From: Stereocaulon alpinum
Lineage: Eukaryota; Ascomycota; Lecanoromycetes; Lecanorales; Stereocaulaceae
DNA: 64,000 bases
Reading direction: 5' to 3'
NCBI GenBank assembly: GCA_018257865.1
Contig: JAEUBA010000002.1
Span: 1,054,001-1,118,000 of the forward strand
Of this stretch, positions 1-9,672 are shown in pieces. The position numbers and the translations under genes were made by a program. The notes beneath the pieces are model-generated. The model worked only from the letters and a program-made list of their open reading frames with translations, did not search any database and was not told the DNA's origin. Numbering within the stretch: position 1 is the stretch's first letter; the number at the start of each line of letters is the position of its first letter.

Positions 1-664
1 ATGCTCTTCACCTCAAAGTCAATTTCCCGAGAAGAGCCCAGACGAGCACAACAACCCAACTATGAACAGCCACCAGTCAAAACGGCACCCGATACCCCCG
101 CCTCTTCGATCGATCAGAGCAAACAGTTCGAGGACCTCCACGATCGACTTCAAACACTGACACATCTGGCTGAAAACCTCATGAGCGAAGTTAAGATCCT
201 CGCAGAAAAATCGGACGGTAGACATCAAGAAATCACACGCAACGTTATGTCAGCAGACAGGCTCAATGCCATGGATCATAGAATACAGGGTATCGAGAAA
301 ACTGTGCGCGACTATCAAGGACAATTCTCAAGTCTTCAGAGTGTCCTGAAAGACTCGCATAGCAGCCTTGCTGAAAGCTTGCCCAAGCATATGGGTGATA
401 GTACGTATTCATTCTTAGTCCTATCCTATCATAAGTTCTTGCTGCAAGTACTCAGGATTTCAATAACGCATCATTCCACATCCGTTCTATTACATTTCCT
501 CCCTTATTCTGATAGCTATTGCTGACACTGAAGCAGTAATTACAACGAGCGCGCCTCGGATGGGACTCCTCCTCTTCGTATTCGTTGGCGTGCAACTCCT
601 GCTCGCTGGCGCCTACGTCATTTACAAGCGGCGAAGAGCAAATGGACCCAAGAAGTATCTGTAA
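1..664 (+). CDS. C-terminal part of an L-type lectin ER/Golgi cargo receptor (Emp46/47, ERGIC-53-like)
   Basis: This is the 3' end of a gene that begins before the window. Exons are 1-400 and 537-664; the intron starts GTACGT and ends AAGCAG, and the join keeps the frame. The visible protein has a Pro-rich linker, then a heptad-like coiled-coil stretch (about residues 38-115, Leu/Ile/Met-rich), then a single membrane segment of about 22 residues after the intron, and a short basic tail ending PKKYL. Lysines at -3 and -4 form a canonical KKXX COPI retrieval signal. Coiled coil, one TM helix and KKXX are the C-terminal architecture of legume-lectin-like receptors that cycle between ER and Golgi carrying glycoproteins. 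The lectin domain itself lies outside the window, so the family call is inference from architecture. Confidence 0.72.
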
Positions 665-696
665 AATTAACGTTTTGATACGAATGCGAAGTCTCT

Positions 697-1582
697 CTAC
701 ACTGTTTCCTTGATATTAAGCTCCAACGTCTCGTTCTCACTCTTCATGCTTCCATCCTCGTCTTCGTTATCGTACTCGTTGTCATCGTCATCCTCCCCCT
801 CCTCCGCATCCTCATCCTCGGTCAGGTCATGAGCGTCCCCTTCATTGAGAAGGAGTTCCAACGATGTCCCCTCGATTGGTTTAACATGAACCGAGTCCTC
901 ACTCATCGCATGACCATTTTCCGCATATGATGACGATTCGAAACGTCCAACTCCGCCCGACTCCCTATCCGCATTCATTCATTTCAGTCAATCTGCGCGA
1001 TATTGCTTTTCGCCCATTCTGGTAAAGTCACGTTCTCCGTCCCCTTGCCCTTGCCATCTGCAGTCTTAGAGGTCTCGCTCGTTGCGTACGCACGTTTCAG
1101 ACTCAGCACACGCTCTTATGAGCATGTCCAGAGCTACGAATCTCGACTTATCACTCTTGCAATAGGTCTCTAGACTCAAGTAACGCGCCCAGAAAGCGTC
1201 TTAGGACTCTACCAATGTTCCCCATCGGGATTTGAAGCTCAAATTCTACCCCCAAGATGGGTCTTAAGCCTCCAAAAATGCTCCCCTGAAGGTCTTAAGG
1301 TCCCAAGAATGACGACAAGGAAAGCAAAACTTCGGAAAGGTACGTACCACATCCTCTAGAAAACAGACGATTGTGCTGAAAGTTATCACCAAATTCAAGT
1401 GTTCGGATGCGAGGAGTGCCTATCTCCTTTGTTCCTTTGATAACGTTCGCGATGGTGGTTAGGGCTTTCTCGATCTCGCATGACCCGAGTTCGCGGCAGT
1501 ACTTATGATGTAAATAAGTGATGGAGAGTGACCAGAAAGAAGGAAGTATTAGGCAAAAGAGGCAGTAAGTCCTAGTGCTCAT
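697..1582 (-). pseudogene. Decayed partial copy of the neighbouring Pro/Ser-rich gene
   Basis: Two minus-strand fragments match the 3' half of the gene at 2428-6169. At about 1380-1500 a fragment carries EIEKALTTIANVIKGT and GTPRIRTLEFGDNF, corresponding to EIEKALKTMANVIRGT and GTPRIRSLDFGDDF in the intact gene. At 697-978 a second fragment carries SGG..F.S.YAENG.A.SE, an acidic Asp/Glu run and SENETLELNIKETV before a stop, matching the end of the intact protein. The two fragments lie in the same order and orientation as in the parent, but no continuous reading frame joins them and part of the intervening exon is lost. The 697-978 stretch could still be a functional terminal exon. I read it as a duplicated remnant. 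Confidence 0.6.
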
Positions 1583-2510
1583 AATAAGTTTTATTGGAAT
1601 TTCTGGTGCGCGCTATCTATTCAGCGCTTGCTGATGCCATCAACTGCTTGATCTCACGCTCAAGGGTGTCGTTGTCTGATACGATGCTCGGATGCCCCCA
1701 GTCCGCAGCAATAATCATAATGTATATAAGTGATAGGAAGTAAATAAAAAGAAGGAGGTTATTAGTTAAAGAGAGGTAAGTCAACGTGCTTGTATCAATC
1801 TTGTTAATATTGTTAGTGCGCTTTTCATTCAGCGCTAACTTCTGGAAACAACGGCTCGATCTCACGATCAAGGGCGTCGTTCTCTGCTACGATGCTCGTA
1901 TACCCGAGTCTGCGGCAATGGTCATGATATGGAATAGACAGAAGGAAGTATGGGGCAGAAGAGGAAGTAAGACCACATGCTCATAAAAATCTCATTCGTA
2001 TTGCAGGTTGTGCGCTACCTAATTAGCGCTTGTCGGCCGTTAGTGCCTTGATCTCGCGGTCCAGGGTATCATTCTCAGACAAGATGCTCGTATTGCCCGG
2101 GCAGTATTTATGATATATGAAAATGATGGAAAGGCAATAGAAAGAAAGAAAGAAGTGTTAGGTAACCAAGAAAGTAAGTTAATGGACTTATGTTGGCATT
2201 AATAGGATTTCTCTGGCGCTAATTACTCGCTGCCAGCTTCTTCAATCAGCTGCCTTATCTCGCGATCGAGAGTATCATTCGCGGACGCGATGCTCGTATA
2301 CCTCGAGTCTGCGACAACAGTCATGATATATATAAGTGATCGAACGGGAATAGGAAGAAGGAAGTGTTCGGTAATAAAGAAAGTAAGTCAATGAGCTTAT
2401 GTCAATAACAATAGTATTCTTTTAGCGCTACTGACTACCGCTAACTTCGTCCATTAATCTCTTGATCTCGCGATCAAGAGTTGCATTCTCCGATGCGATA
2501 CTAATCTCAT
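1538..2510 (-). repeat. Tandem array of about 205-bp units, each carrying a copy of a terminal exon
   Basis: GAAGGAAG-like landmarks recur near 1538, 1751, 1941, 2147 and 2357, spacing 190-213 bp. Each unit contains, on the minus strand, a copy of the last about 24 codons of the gene at 2428-6169 with its own stop codon: endings read SDNDTLEREIKQL (about 1617-1690), AENDALDREIEPL (about 1845-1905), SENDTLDREIKAL (about 2030-2095), SANDTLDREIRQL (about 2225-2305) and SENATLDREIKRL (2428-2500, the one joined to the main gene). Flanking sequence (ATATATAAGTGAT, GCAGACTCGGGTATACGAGC) is also shared. Copies have diverged by substitutions and small indels, but the coding segment of each remains open. 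Confidence 0.85.
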
Positions 2511-5500
2511 CGTCGTCTTCTTTCTCTTCATCACCCGCCTCCTCCTCTTCTTCCTCACCATCCACCTCCTCACCCTCACTCAGATCGTAAAGGTCGCCTT
2601 GGTCATCAAGAGATGCATCGTCTAACCGCGTAAGCATACTAGCATTTCATGAAAGGAAGGGTAACTTGCAATGATAGTTGCCCAAAGTGGGGGTGTGAAA
2701 CCCCGAACTTTCGCTCTGTGCGTCTCCGTTTTCTGCGCGATAGAAACTAAGAAAATAGTCCTCCCCTCCGGATGCCCGGTCCAGCTTCCAATCGTTCCAA
2801 TCAATTTGGGCATCATGCCCTTCTTCAGTCTCCGCCTCCGCCTTGGCCTTGGCCTTCCCCTTTTGCGTGTCTTCCATACCCTTATGCTGAAGCATTTCGC
2901 CGATTAAGCTGAAGTCATCGCCAAAATCCAGAGAGCGAATACGTGGAGTACCCATGTCTTCTGTTCCCCTTATAACGTTCGCCATAGTCTTTAGCGCTTT
3001 CTCGATCTCAGGTGGCTGGTACTCATCGTCGGAATCCTTGGGCTTCCAATTCGGCGTAATGAGCTCGCGCCCTTGCATTGTGGATCTTAGCTCCGCCTGC
3101 CAGCGTGCCAGCCATTTGACTTCCTGGCTATGCGCGTATTTGGTGAGAAAGTTAGTGGAGACGACCAGGTTCGTATCGAACTCCATACGAGCGATGTTGG
3201 TCCAACCGATGGTGTTCATGAAAAGGATGAGTTCGGCAGGCTTGCGGAAAGCAAATTGGTTCTCGCGGTACCTGGTCGTTTTTAGTGTCTTCATAATTAC
3301 CGGAGTGAGACGAAAAGACATGTTCAGGTAAGACTTACAACACATTGCGCCCAGTGTCCAGAGCCAATCTGACTTTCTTGTGCTTCGTTGCGCATAGTGC
3401 CACCAAGATGTTCACCTGAGGCTTGGTGCGAAGACCCCAACGACCACCGTCTGCATTCTTGATAACCTTGCCAGCAACGTAATGATAAGGGACCACCTCT
3501 TCCTCAGGGGCCACCACAAGCAACTCTCTCATGATACACACTATTATGTTTGCCGGCATATCCAAGAAGTCATGAGTCGGGTTCATCAATGCTGCCTTAG
3601 CGGCCGCCGTCCTTTTGGCCCTGATACGCTGGACGGTCTTTCCCAGATTTATGACCGCCATGTCCCAACTCTTATCCGAGTCCGCCCTGATCCTTGCAAA
3701 CGTAGCCTGGCGTTCAGGATTCTCCATGTTCCTCTCATTGATGGCCTTAACTGTTTTCTCCCCCAAGATAGGGTTCTGACGATCTTCGTTCGCCCAATCG
3801 TAGGTGACAGAGGTCAGGTCTTCGACTACCAGGAGCCTTCCACCATTACCTTTTCTCTCTCTCTCCATATCATTCCACAAGGCCTCCATCTGCGAATCGC
3901 TCATGGGAGTGCCGTCGAGATTGACGTTCAACCCCTGAGTGTGCAAAGAGCTCCGACCAGCAGGACCCTTCGCGCACTCAGCTTCGTCCTTCGCCTTCTC
4001 GGACGCCAAGATCTTCTTTCTCGCAGGATACCGCTTCCCATCGGGATGGACGAGATCGAGATTTCGTTGCTCTGCACGACTTCGCCCCTCTTTCGCAGCC
4101 TTCTCCTTGGCCCTTTCGGTTTTCACGAATTCCATTGCATTGTTTATCAAGATCTTTTTGCTCACTACCTTCGAAGATGGTTCTGGAAGTTTCGCATCAC
4201 GTACTTGGACATCAGCGATCTCCAACTTCCAGTCTCCAACATTGACAAGTACTGGATCACCATCCTTCGTAAGCTTGATATTCTTTTTGATGAGTAAATT
4301 CATAAGCTTGGCGACGGTGTACAGACCCGGGGGCGGGGCGTTGGGATCAAGTTTGCCTTCAGACGGAATGACTGACAACAATAGTGGTGGTGATCTCGAA
4401 TTCTCACGCGTTTTTTCACGCTCTGGTGATGGTTCACGGGCTGGAGTCTCTGGACGCTCCATCGCGAGTTCTTCGTATTCGTTGGATACTACTCCTTGAG
4501 ATGGATCGAAAATGGAACCAGCAAGTGATTTGGTGTTGCCTTTTTTTGTTTTTATTTTGTCAGCGGAAGCTGTGAGGGATTGGGATGAAGTAATGCGTGA
4601 TACAACTGGGGCGGGATTGTGTATAGCACGGGGGCCGCGAGGCGTTTCCGGGTTTTGTATGGTGAGGGTGCGCCTAGGCGGCGGTAATACGATGCCCTTC
4701 GGTGTATTGGGTTCGGGAATTGCGATAGCGTGACTGGATGGAAGTGAAGGAGGCACTGGATATTCCAGTTTGGCGTCTTTAGACCTCACTTCGCCACGAC
4801 TAGCAGGATGAACAGTGGGCTTAGCAAAGCCAGGAGGGGGTAAGGTGTCTCTGACTGTGTTACATCTTGGTATCGGTGGACGGGATGGGCCAGCGGTGGG
4901 CATGGGAAGTGAAGTATACAAGAGGTCTTCCGGTGTGGAGTCGTTGGACCTCACTTTAACACGACCAGCAGAGCGAGCGACAGGCTTAGCAAAGCCAGGA
5001 GGTGGGAGATCGTCTCTCGATGTACTAACACTCTGTTTTGCTGGATAGACTTTAGCAAAGCCAGGAGCAAAGCCAGAAGGTGGGAGATCGTCTCTCGATG
5101 TACTAACACTCCGTTTTGCTGGAAAGAGGCTGTAGTCTTTTGGTGGAAAACGGCTGTAATCTATTGGTGGAAAGAGGCTGCGATCGCCAGCATCGAGGTT
5201 GGCAGGGTCAGAGAGTGTTGGTGACACGAACCTTCCTGAGGGGGTGCGTCCCAGTAACGGTAGCGCTCCACCAGGACGACTTCCAGCAACGCTGCCGAAT
5301 GAAGGTACTTGAGCTACTCTTGGCGTGTTGTGAGCATTTGACATGGGTTCACGGTCATACGCAGCAGTGAGATCTGTAACGTATGTCATTGATGGGTCAG
5401 TAACATGTGTCGTTGATGGTGACATAAGTACTCCTGGTGTGCTGCGAGCTAAGGTGGTCATGTCTTTGCTGAGAGGGCTTCCAAGCGAAGGTGACATTGA

Positions 5501-6169
5501 CACATTTGTTGTATCACGTCCAGATGACGTGGTTCTTCGACCAAAAGATGGGAAAGAAGGCTTCCTCAGTCTCTCGCGTCTTGACTCGCTCGAACCTGGA
5601 GGCATGGTAGGCTCAGAGCCGTTAGATGGTGCCATTGATGGCCTCGGTGACGGGGTGATTGGGCTTTCGTCACCTCTCTTCGGCGTATTGGACCTAGAAG
5701 GGTTCCTCGATGTAGGGAAATCAGAAGGAGATGGAATTGGCGGTGGCATTTTTCTGACTTTCTTTGGTTGACTTGAGCTCGAATGTGTGGCCGGCATATG
5801 AGGTGGATCAGACGAAGTCATTGGTGGGTTCGTTATCTTGTTCGTCTTGTCTTTGTGGCTCTTGCCGTCTTTCGGGCTCTTCTTATCTTTCTTTTTAAAC
5901 ATTGCGTTGGTTAAGCGGTGCAAGTACTTCTTTACTCGTCTGCAAATCGTTTCTCTAGGAGGTGTTAGCAGTATTCCCATCGCCATTGAGCTCCCCCTAT
6001 GGGAGAGCTGTTCTTGCTTCCACCAAACTCTCTCGTTCATGGCCATGCTGGTCTGTGGGAACATAAGAGGGAATGTGAGTATGGTGAAGAGCGAGGAAAT
6101 AGTTGAGACAAACATCGTATCTGGTGGCAAATAAGGAGAAGCGAGGACGACCTCGAAGCCCTCGCACAT
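2428..6169 (-). CDS. Large Pro/Ser-rich protein with a C-terminal 2EXR/F-box-like domain
   Basis: Exons by frame continuity: 6169-3339, 3271-2702 and 2638-2428 (introns 67 and 63 nt; the second boundary is less certain). The N-terminal two thirds are low-complexity Pro/Ser/Thr/Lys with three copies of a DxLPPPGFAKP motif. The conserved part near the 3' side has a 'P..I...I..ELL..AP' start, then VRLALDTGRNVLYREN and F.F..P.ELI.FM..IGW. This resembles the 'LPPELR ... R.I..EA..V.Y.EN.F.F ... F...IG' pattern of 2EXR/F-box-like proteins expanded in Dothideomycetes. The C-terminus is acidic, ending in a short helical segment duplicated downstream in the array. A later start at 5902 (MFKKKDKKSPKDG) is plausible, since the upstream 89 residues read like leader sequence. 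Function is unknown; a role in substrate recognition or protein interaction is only an inference. Confidence 0.68.
5001..5124 (-). repeat. In-frame tandem duplication within the Pro/Ser-rich gene
   Basis: A segment of about 46 bp at 5001-5046 recurs at 5079-5124 with about one difference, a 78-bp (26-codon) offset. It encodes the (S)VSTSRDDLPPxGF repeat. A third, more diverged copy of the peptide motif lies near 4815-4860. The near identity suggests a recent duplication that kept the frame. Confidence 0.7.
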
Positions 6170-6256
6170 ATCGCCACTATGACAAGCACGTTATCGTTCT
6201 CTGGATCTTGCCAGCTGGAGTAGTATGAAGTGTTGGTATCCGGCGTGGTACCTCGC

Positions 6257-6526
6257 TGGTGAGCCCGGACACCACCTCACTTGATCCGACTGAGCTCAAC
6301 CCCCAAAAATTTCAATGCAGGTACAAAGACTAGGAAAGAAAGACAGTTTAATAGGATCATAGAGATACTCTGGGGTCTTGCTTGCTTGGAATAACATGAT
6401 ATTGTTCTCTTGTATTATCTTGTGATGTCTTTGGATGGTGAACGTGGATACCACCTCACCTGAGCCGACCGGGCCTGACCTCAAAAACCTTTCGTGCTTG
6501 TGGAAAAACCAGAGAAACAGGTGTAT
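6257..6526. repeat. Degenerate direct repeat, two copies about 180 bp apart
   Basis: Around 6257-6345 and again 6436-6525 the order GGTGA.C..GGA.ACCACCTCAC.TGA.CCGAC.G....GA..TCAA..CC is conserved and is followed by a similar A-rich tract with AGA/GAAA runs. The copies are about 70 percent alike by eye. No open frame or terminal inverted repeat was found, so the origin is unknown. Confidence 0.5.
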
Positions 6527-6529
6527 TCT

Positions 6530-8198
6530 GTCTGCTTACCTAGTATATATGTCTTGATGCTTGATACATGTGATGGAACGACAAGGAGTAGGTCACGGTT
6601 GTGGTTGGGGTTTATATTGTGTTGTGGGTTTGATACCAAAACTTGATAGACGAACGGCCTGAGATATAGCAAGACTCTTACAATTGACCGAAGAGGGGCC
6701 GGCCATCACTCAGAGGTGGCGTGGAGCCAGCCCTCTGTGAAGATGTCATGTCTGCTCGAAGTGAAGGTACTTGGCCATTCGTATCTCAGTCTCAGCCCCT
6801 TAGTATTCCACCACTTGAAGGGACATGGACACATTCGGAGCATGATGTTCAAGAGGCTGAGGATCTATGCGAGGGAAAAAGCATTATATCTTCTTAGCCT
6901 TGTACTTGAGTATCACCTTGATGGCATGAGACAGCCTCGACTGCACCAATAGCTTCACTCTCCAGAAAGACGTGCAGAACACCGGATTCAATGAGCATAG
7001 AGACTTCTGCTCCCACAGGAGATGTTTCAATGGCGGACTATCATGATCTCGAAGGCCACAATGTATTGGACTGAAGCAAGAGGCGGACAATAGATGGCGG
7101 CCTTCGAGTGCAACACAGGTTTGGGTTCCAACTCCACCACCTGTAACAGCCCACCCTTCAACTTCCTGAATTGGTAGTGCTTCGATCCTTTAAGACAGCG
7201 ATTGGTAATGTGTGTCTCTGAAAGCAGAGTAGAGGGAAATGATAGCTACTGATGACAATCCCAGCAATTCCTACCCAGAACTTAGCCTTACGACTCGCCG
7301 AACCATGTTCAGTGTGGACAAGATGCTTGCACAGCTTCAAATCAACCTCCAGCACGCATTTTCCTATCACCTTGTGACCACTCATTTCGAATCTGTCTAT
7401 TACAGTCAAGGCCAAGCTCCTCAGGCCGACGGGGGGGAAGTTCCGTCAGCTACGCAAGGTCTCTGTGCAGACAGGGCATTACGCCTCGAAGCGCCTTGAT
7501 GGACAGCCACGAAGCTAGAACGTGGTGCGGCTCCTGACACGTGCTTGCAAAATTGCCAATATACGCCACTAGCAGTCGCACGTATCTAAGGCATGGCGAG
7601 CACGAGATATACTGTCGGATTGACTTATCGGGGCAACCCCCGGAGTGTCAGAGCTAGCTTATGTAGCCCTGTTTCGTCTACATCCGCCAGGGGCTTCGAT
7701 AACATCGCGTGGGCCTTGTACGCGCCGTTACCTTTCCCTTATCAAGGCGACAGTTGCTGGTGGTCGCAGCTGCGCTTATGATCTTAGATCTTCCGACGGT
7801 GGACCCTGCTGATCTAGAATGGCAGCATGGGGCTCTGGCTTTCTTTGTTGCGTGTACATTATGCAAGGTGAAAGTCGAAGACCCCAGCATCATGGCGATT
7901 CGCGACGATCATTGGCATCCGTTCGACGCAATGGCTGATTCTTATACCGCTAGGAACGTGATCGCGTGCTTGGAGACACGTGGAAGATATGTCGCATGAA
8001 CTATATGACATCGTGCAGTGCATTTCCCGTCGGAAGCAAAGTCCCTTTCATACAGCCGATATTGAGCAAGATCCATCTATCTGGCGATGTACAAACAAAG
8101 AACGGTAGCAATTGACTTTGCTATACCTCATGACACATCCTCCGTTTCCACCAGAATTATTTGTATTCAATTGAGGCTGGCGCATCGTAGGAGCTACA
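6530..8198. other. Stretch without a supportable gene; possible decayed ORF at 6890-7415 (-)
   Basis: Only short ORFs occur. On the minus strand at 7415-6890 an 85-codon frame is followed, in shifted frames, by stretches of ordinary amino-acid composition (such as LQVVELEPKPV and VSMLIESGVLHVFLES). This could be a gene broken by frameshifts or an unrecognised intron pattern. I could not build one continuous protein or identify a family. The rest (6530-6890 and 7500-8198) shows nothing clear. Confidence 0.3.
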
Positions 8199-8959
8199 AT
8201 GCTACCACGTGCCCTTCTCGCCATGTTCGCGTCGCTGCAAATGCTGTCATCGCATCTGGGAGAAGCAATTCCGTTGGACTATGAACTAGTAAAGCGAGCT
8301 GACATCAATTGTCGACCCATGGAACCAACCTCTGAATTGTATTTCATCGACTGCATGAGAACCATCCAGAACATCATGGACGGCAAGACCAGAGCAGAAA
8401 AGAATCAGCTGCAGTGGTTTGGCTCCACATCTGCTTCAGATGTGCAGTTTCAATCGCTTCTATGGGCATCTGGTATGCAGTAGTGGTACCATACTCAAGC
8501 CGGAGATAGCGCTCATTCTGACTATAGGTACTTGCAACGTCAGAATCGACTCAGAAGAGGGCATTGACCAAGAATCATCCTGGAGCAACATCGTCACTGT
8601 AGCTCTGAGGATAGCAATTCATTGCATTCGCAACGAGAGCCCCAGTCAGCAAGGGGACAGTTATGTTGGTCAGTCTCCGACCCAGCCCTGCAAGTCGTCT
8701 TCAAGGAACAGCGTACTGATAATCCACACTAGACCGTCGGGCGTCCGATCCACATGTTTCCTTCTTTGGACCAAGTCTGCACGTCTTCATTACCCCACGG
8801 GCTTCACCGCCAGCTGTACAGCCAACAGAGAGCTCAGGAAGCAACACTCAACAGCAATGTCCGGTGCAGCAGCCTGCGAATACGACTGGAGTTCCGGGCT
8901 GTTCTTGGGACATGGAGAGCACGGCCAACTCTTATGTTACAGGCGGGAGTGGAGGATAG
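8199..8959 (+). CDS. Small secreted cysteine-containing protein, three exons
   Basis: Exons 8199-8472, 8528-8668 and 8733-8959; introns of 55 and 64 nt begin GTATGC and GTCAGT, end CTATAG and CACTAG, and have CTGAC/CTGAT branch-like sites. The joined frame is open for 213 codons. A signal peptide (MLPRALLAMFASLQMLSSH...) ends near residue 23 and is followed by a Lys-Arg site (LVKR|AD) that Kex2 could cut. Six cysteines follow: ADINC, FIDC, GTC, IHC, QQC and PGC. The central part has GTCNVRID...SSW...A..I..C. The C-terminal third is Ser/Thr/Pro/Gly-rich. The cysteine pattern matches the pseudogene at 50608-51138, so both belong to one secreted family, possibly effector-like. No enzymatic motif is visible. 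The second donor is non-ideal but gives an open frame to the stop. Confidence 0.68.
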
Positions 8960-9672
8960 TGGGGACATGCTCATGGATGTACATTAAGAATACATGATTG
9001 TCGATAATCTCCGACGAAGACTGATTCTCCTCATCTCTCGTAGGACTCCTCATACAAATTCTGGGCTTGACAACATCCTCCTAATATAGTATGTGTCCGA
9101 TGTGGGAGCAGGAGATGTTCTGACTCATCTCAAAATGTGCCAACCGAAAATTGCTAGGTGATGGTCGACACCAGACATTCGTTCAGAAATAAGTAAATCA
9201 ATAGCGATACCAAAAAGCTACAAGTCTTAACCAAGCAAAAAGAAAGGGGCTCAGCCGGGATTTGAACTAGAATAAATGAGTAAATACGTCTACAATCACG
9301 TTGGGAGAGTGTCGTACCCCGGGGCCTGTCACAATTCAGAGAGCACCTTAGGTACTCAGGCCGTACGCCCGAAGCGACAATCATACCCTAAACATCAAGG
9401 TCAGAAAACTTGTGTCAAGTAATTAATTTTCGGGGTGATTTACACTAGACCACTGAGCCAATGGAATCAAAAGTATCCTATTAAATGATACAATCTAAAT
9501 TCCTAAGACCACCTTTCTAGCTAAGAATTGGTGGCAACGGTAGTACAATTGCTGACCCCTCCGAGCCCTGTTGTACCAGAGTGACATGGCAATATGTGAT
9601 GGTTCGGGATTAACATGAACGTACACTGTCCTAGTCACTCTACTACTGCACAAATCATATTCCCCATGTCCT
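8960..9672. other. Intergenic stretch holding only the tRNA-Pro relic
   Basis: Apart from the tRNA-derived pieces at 9246-9459 no coding or repeat signal was seen. The segment next to 9672 is the leader of the RBR ligase gene. Confidence 0.5.
9246..9459 (-). pseudogene. Interrupted tRNA-Pro locus (relic or highly unusual tRNA)
   Basis: Reading the minus strand, 9459-9453 GGCTCAG and 9254-9248 CTGAGCC form a perfect 7-bp acceptor stem. The 5' part continues TGGTCTAGTG (A-box-like), the middle has AGGGTATGATTGTCGCTTCGGG (matching the D-loop/anticodon region of tRNA-Pro with a CGG anticodon in TTCGGG), and the 3' part has TTCAAATCCCGGCTGAGCCCC followed by TTTCTTTTT, a Pol III terminator. Between these pieces lie about 50 bp and about 90 bp of foreign sequence. 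The second begins at the canonical intron position after base 37, but the 3' anticodon stem and the 5' T-stem strand are lost or mutated. I therefore call a pseudogene. Confidence 0.6.

Noticed and set aside
3482..4297. 271-codon plus-strand ORF inside the Pro/Ser-rich gene
   Set aside because: Antisense shadow of a long minus-strand ORF with domain-like sequence; its own translation is compositionally odd and unlike any family.
7709..7999. 96-codon plus-strand ORF (MGLVRAVTFPLSRRQLL...)
   Set aside because: Some coding flavour but no signal peptide, domain or exon partner; antisense frames are equally open.
9290..9320. Second tRNA-like D-arm (CGTTGGGAGAGTGTCG) on the plus strand
   Set aside because: Resembles the tRNA-Phe D-arm, but no matching acceptor stem, anticodon loop or B-box was found nearby.
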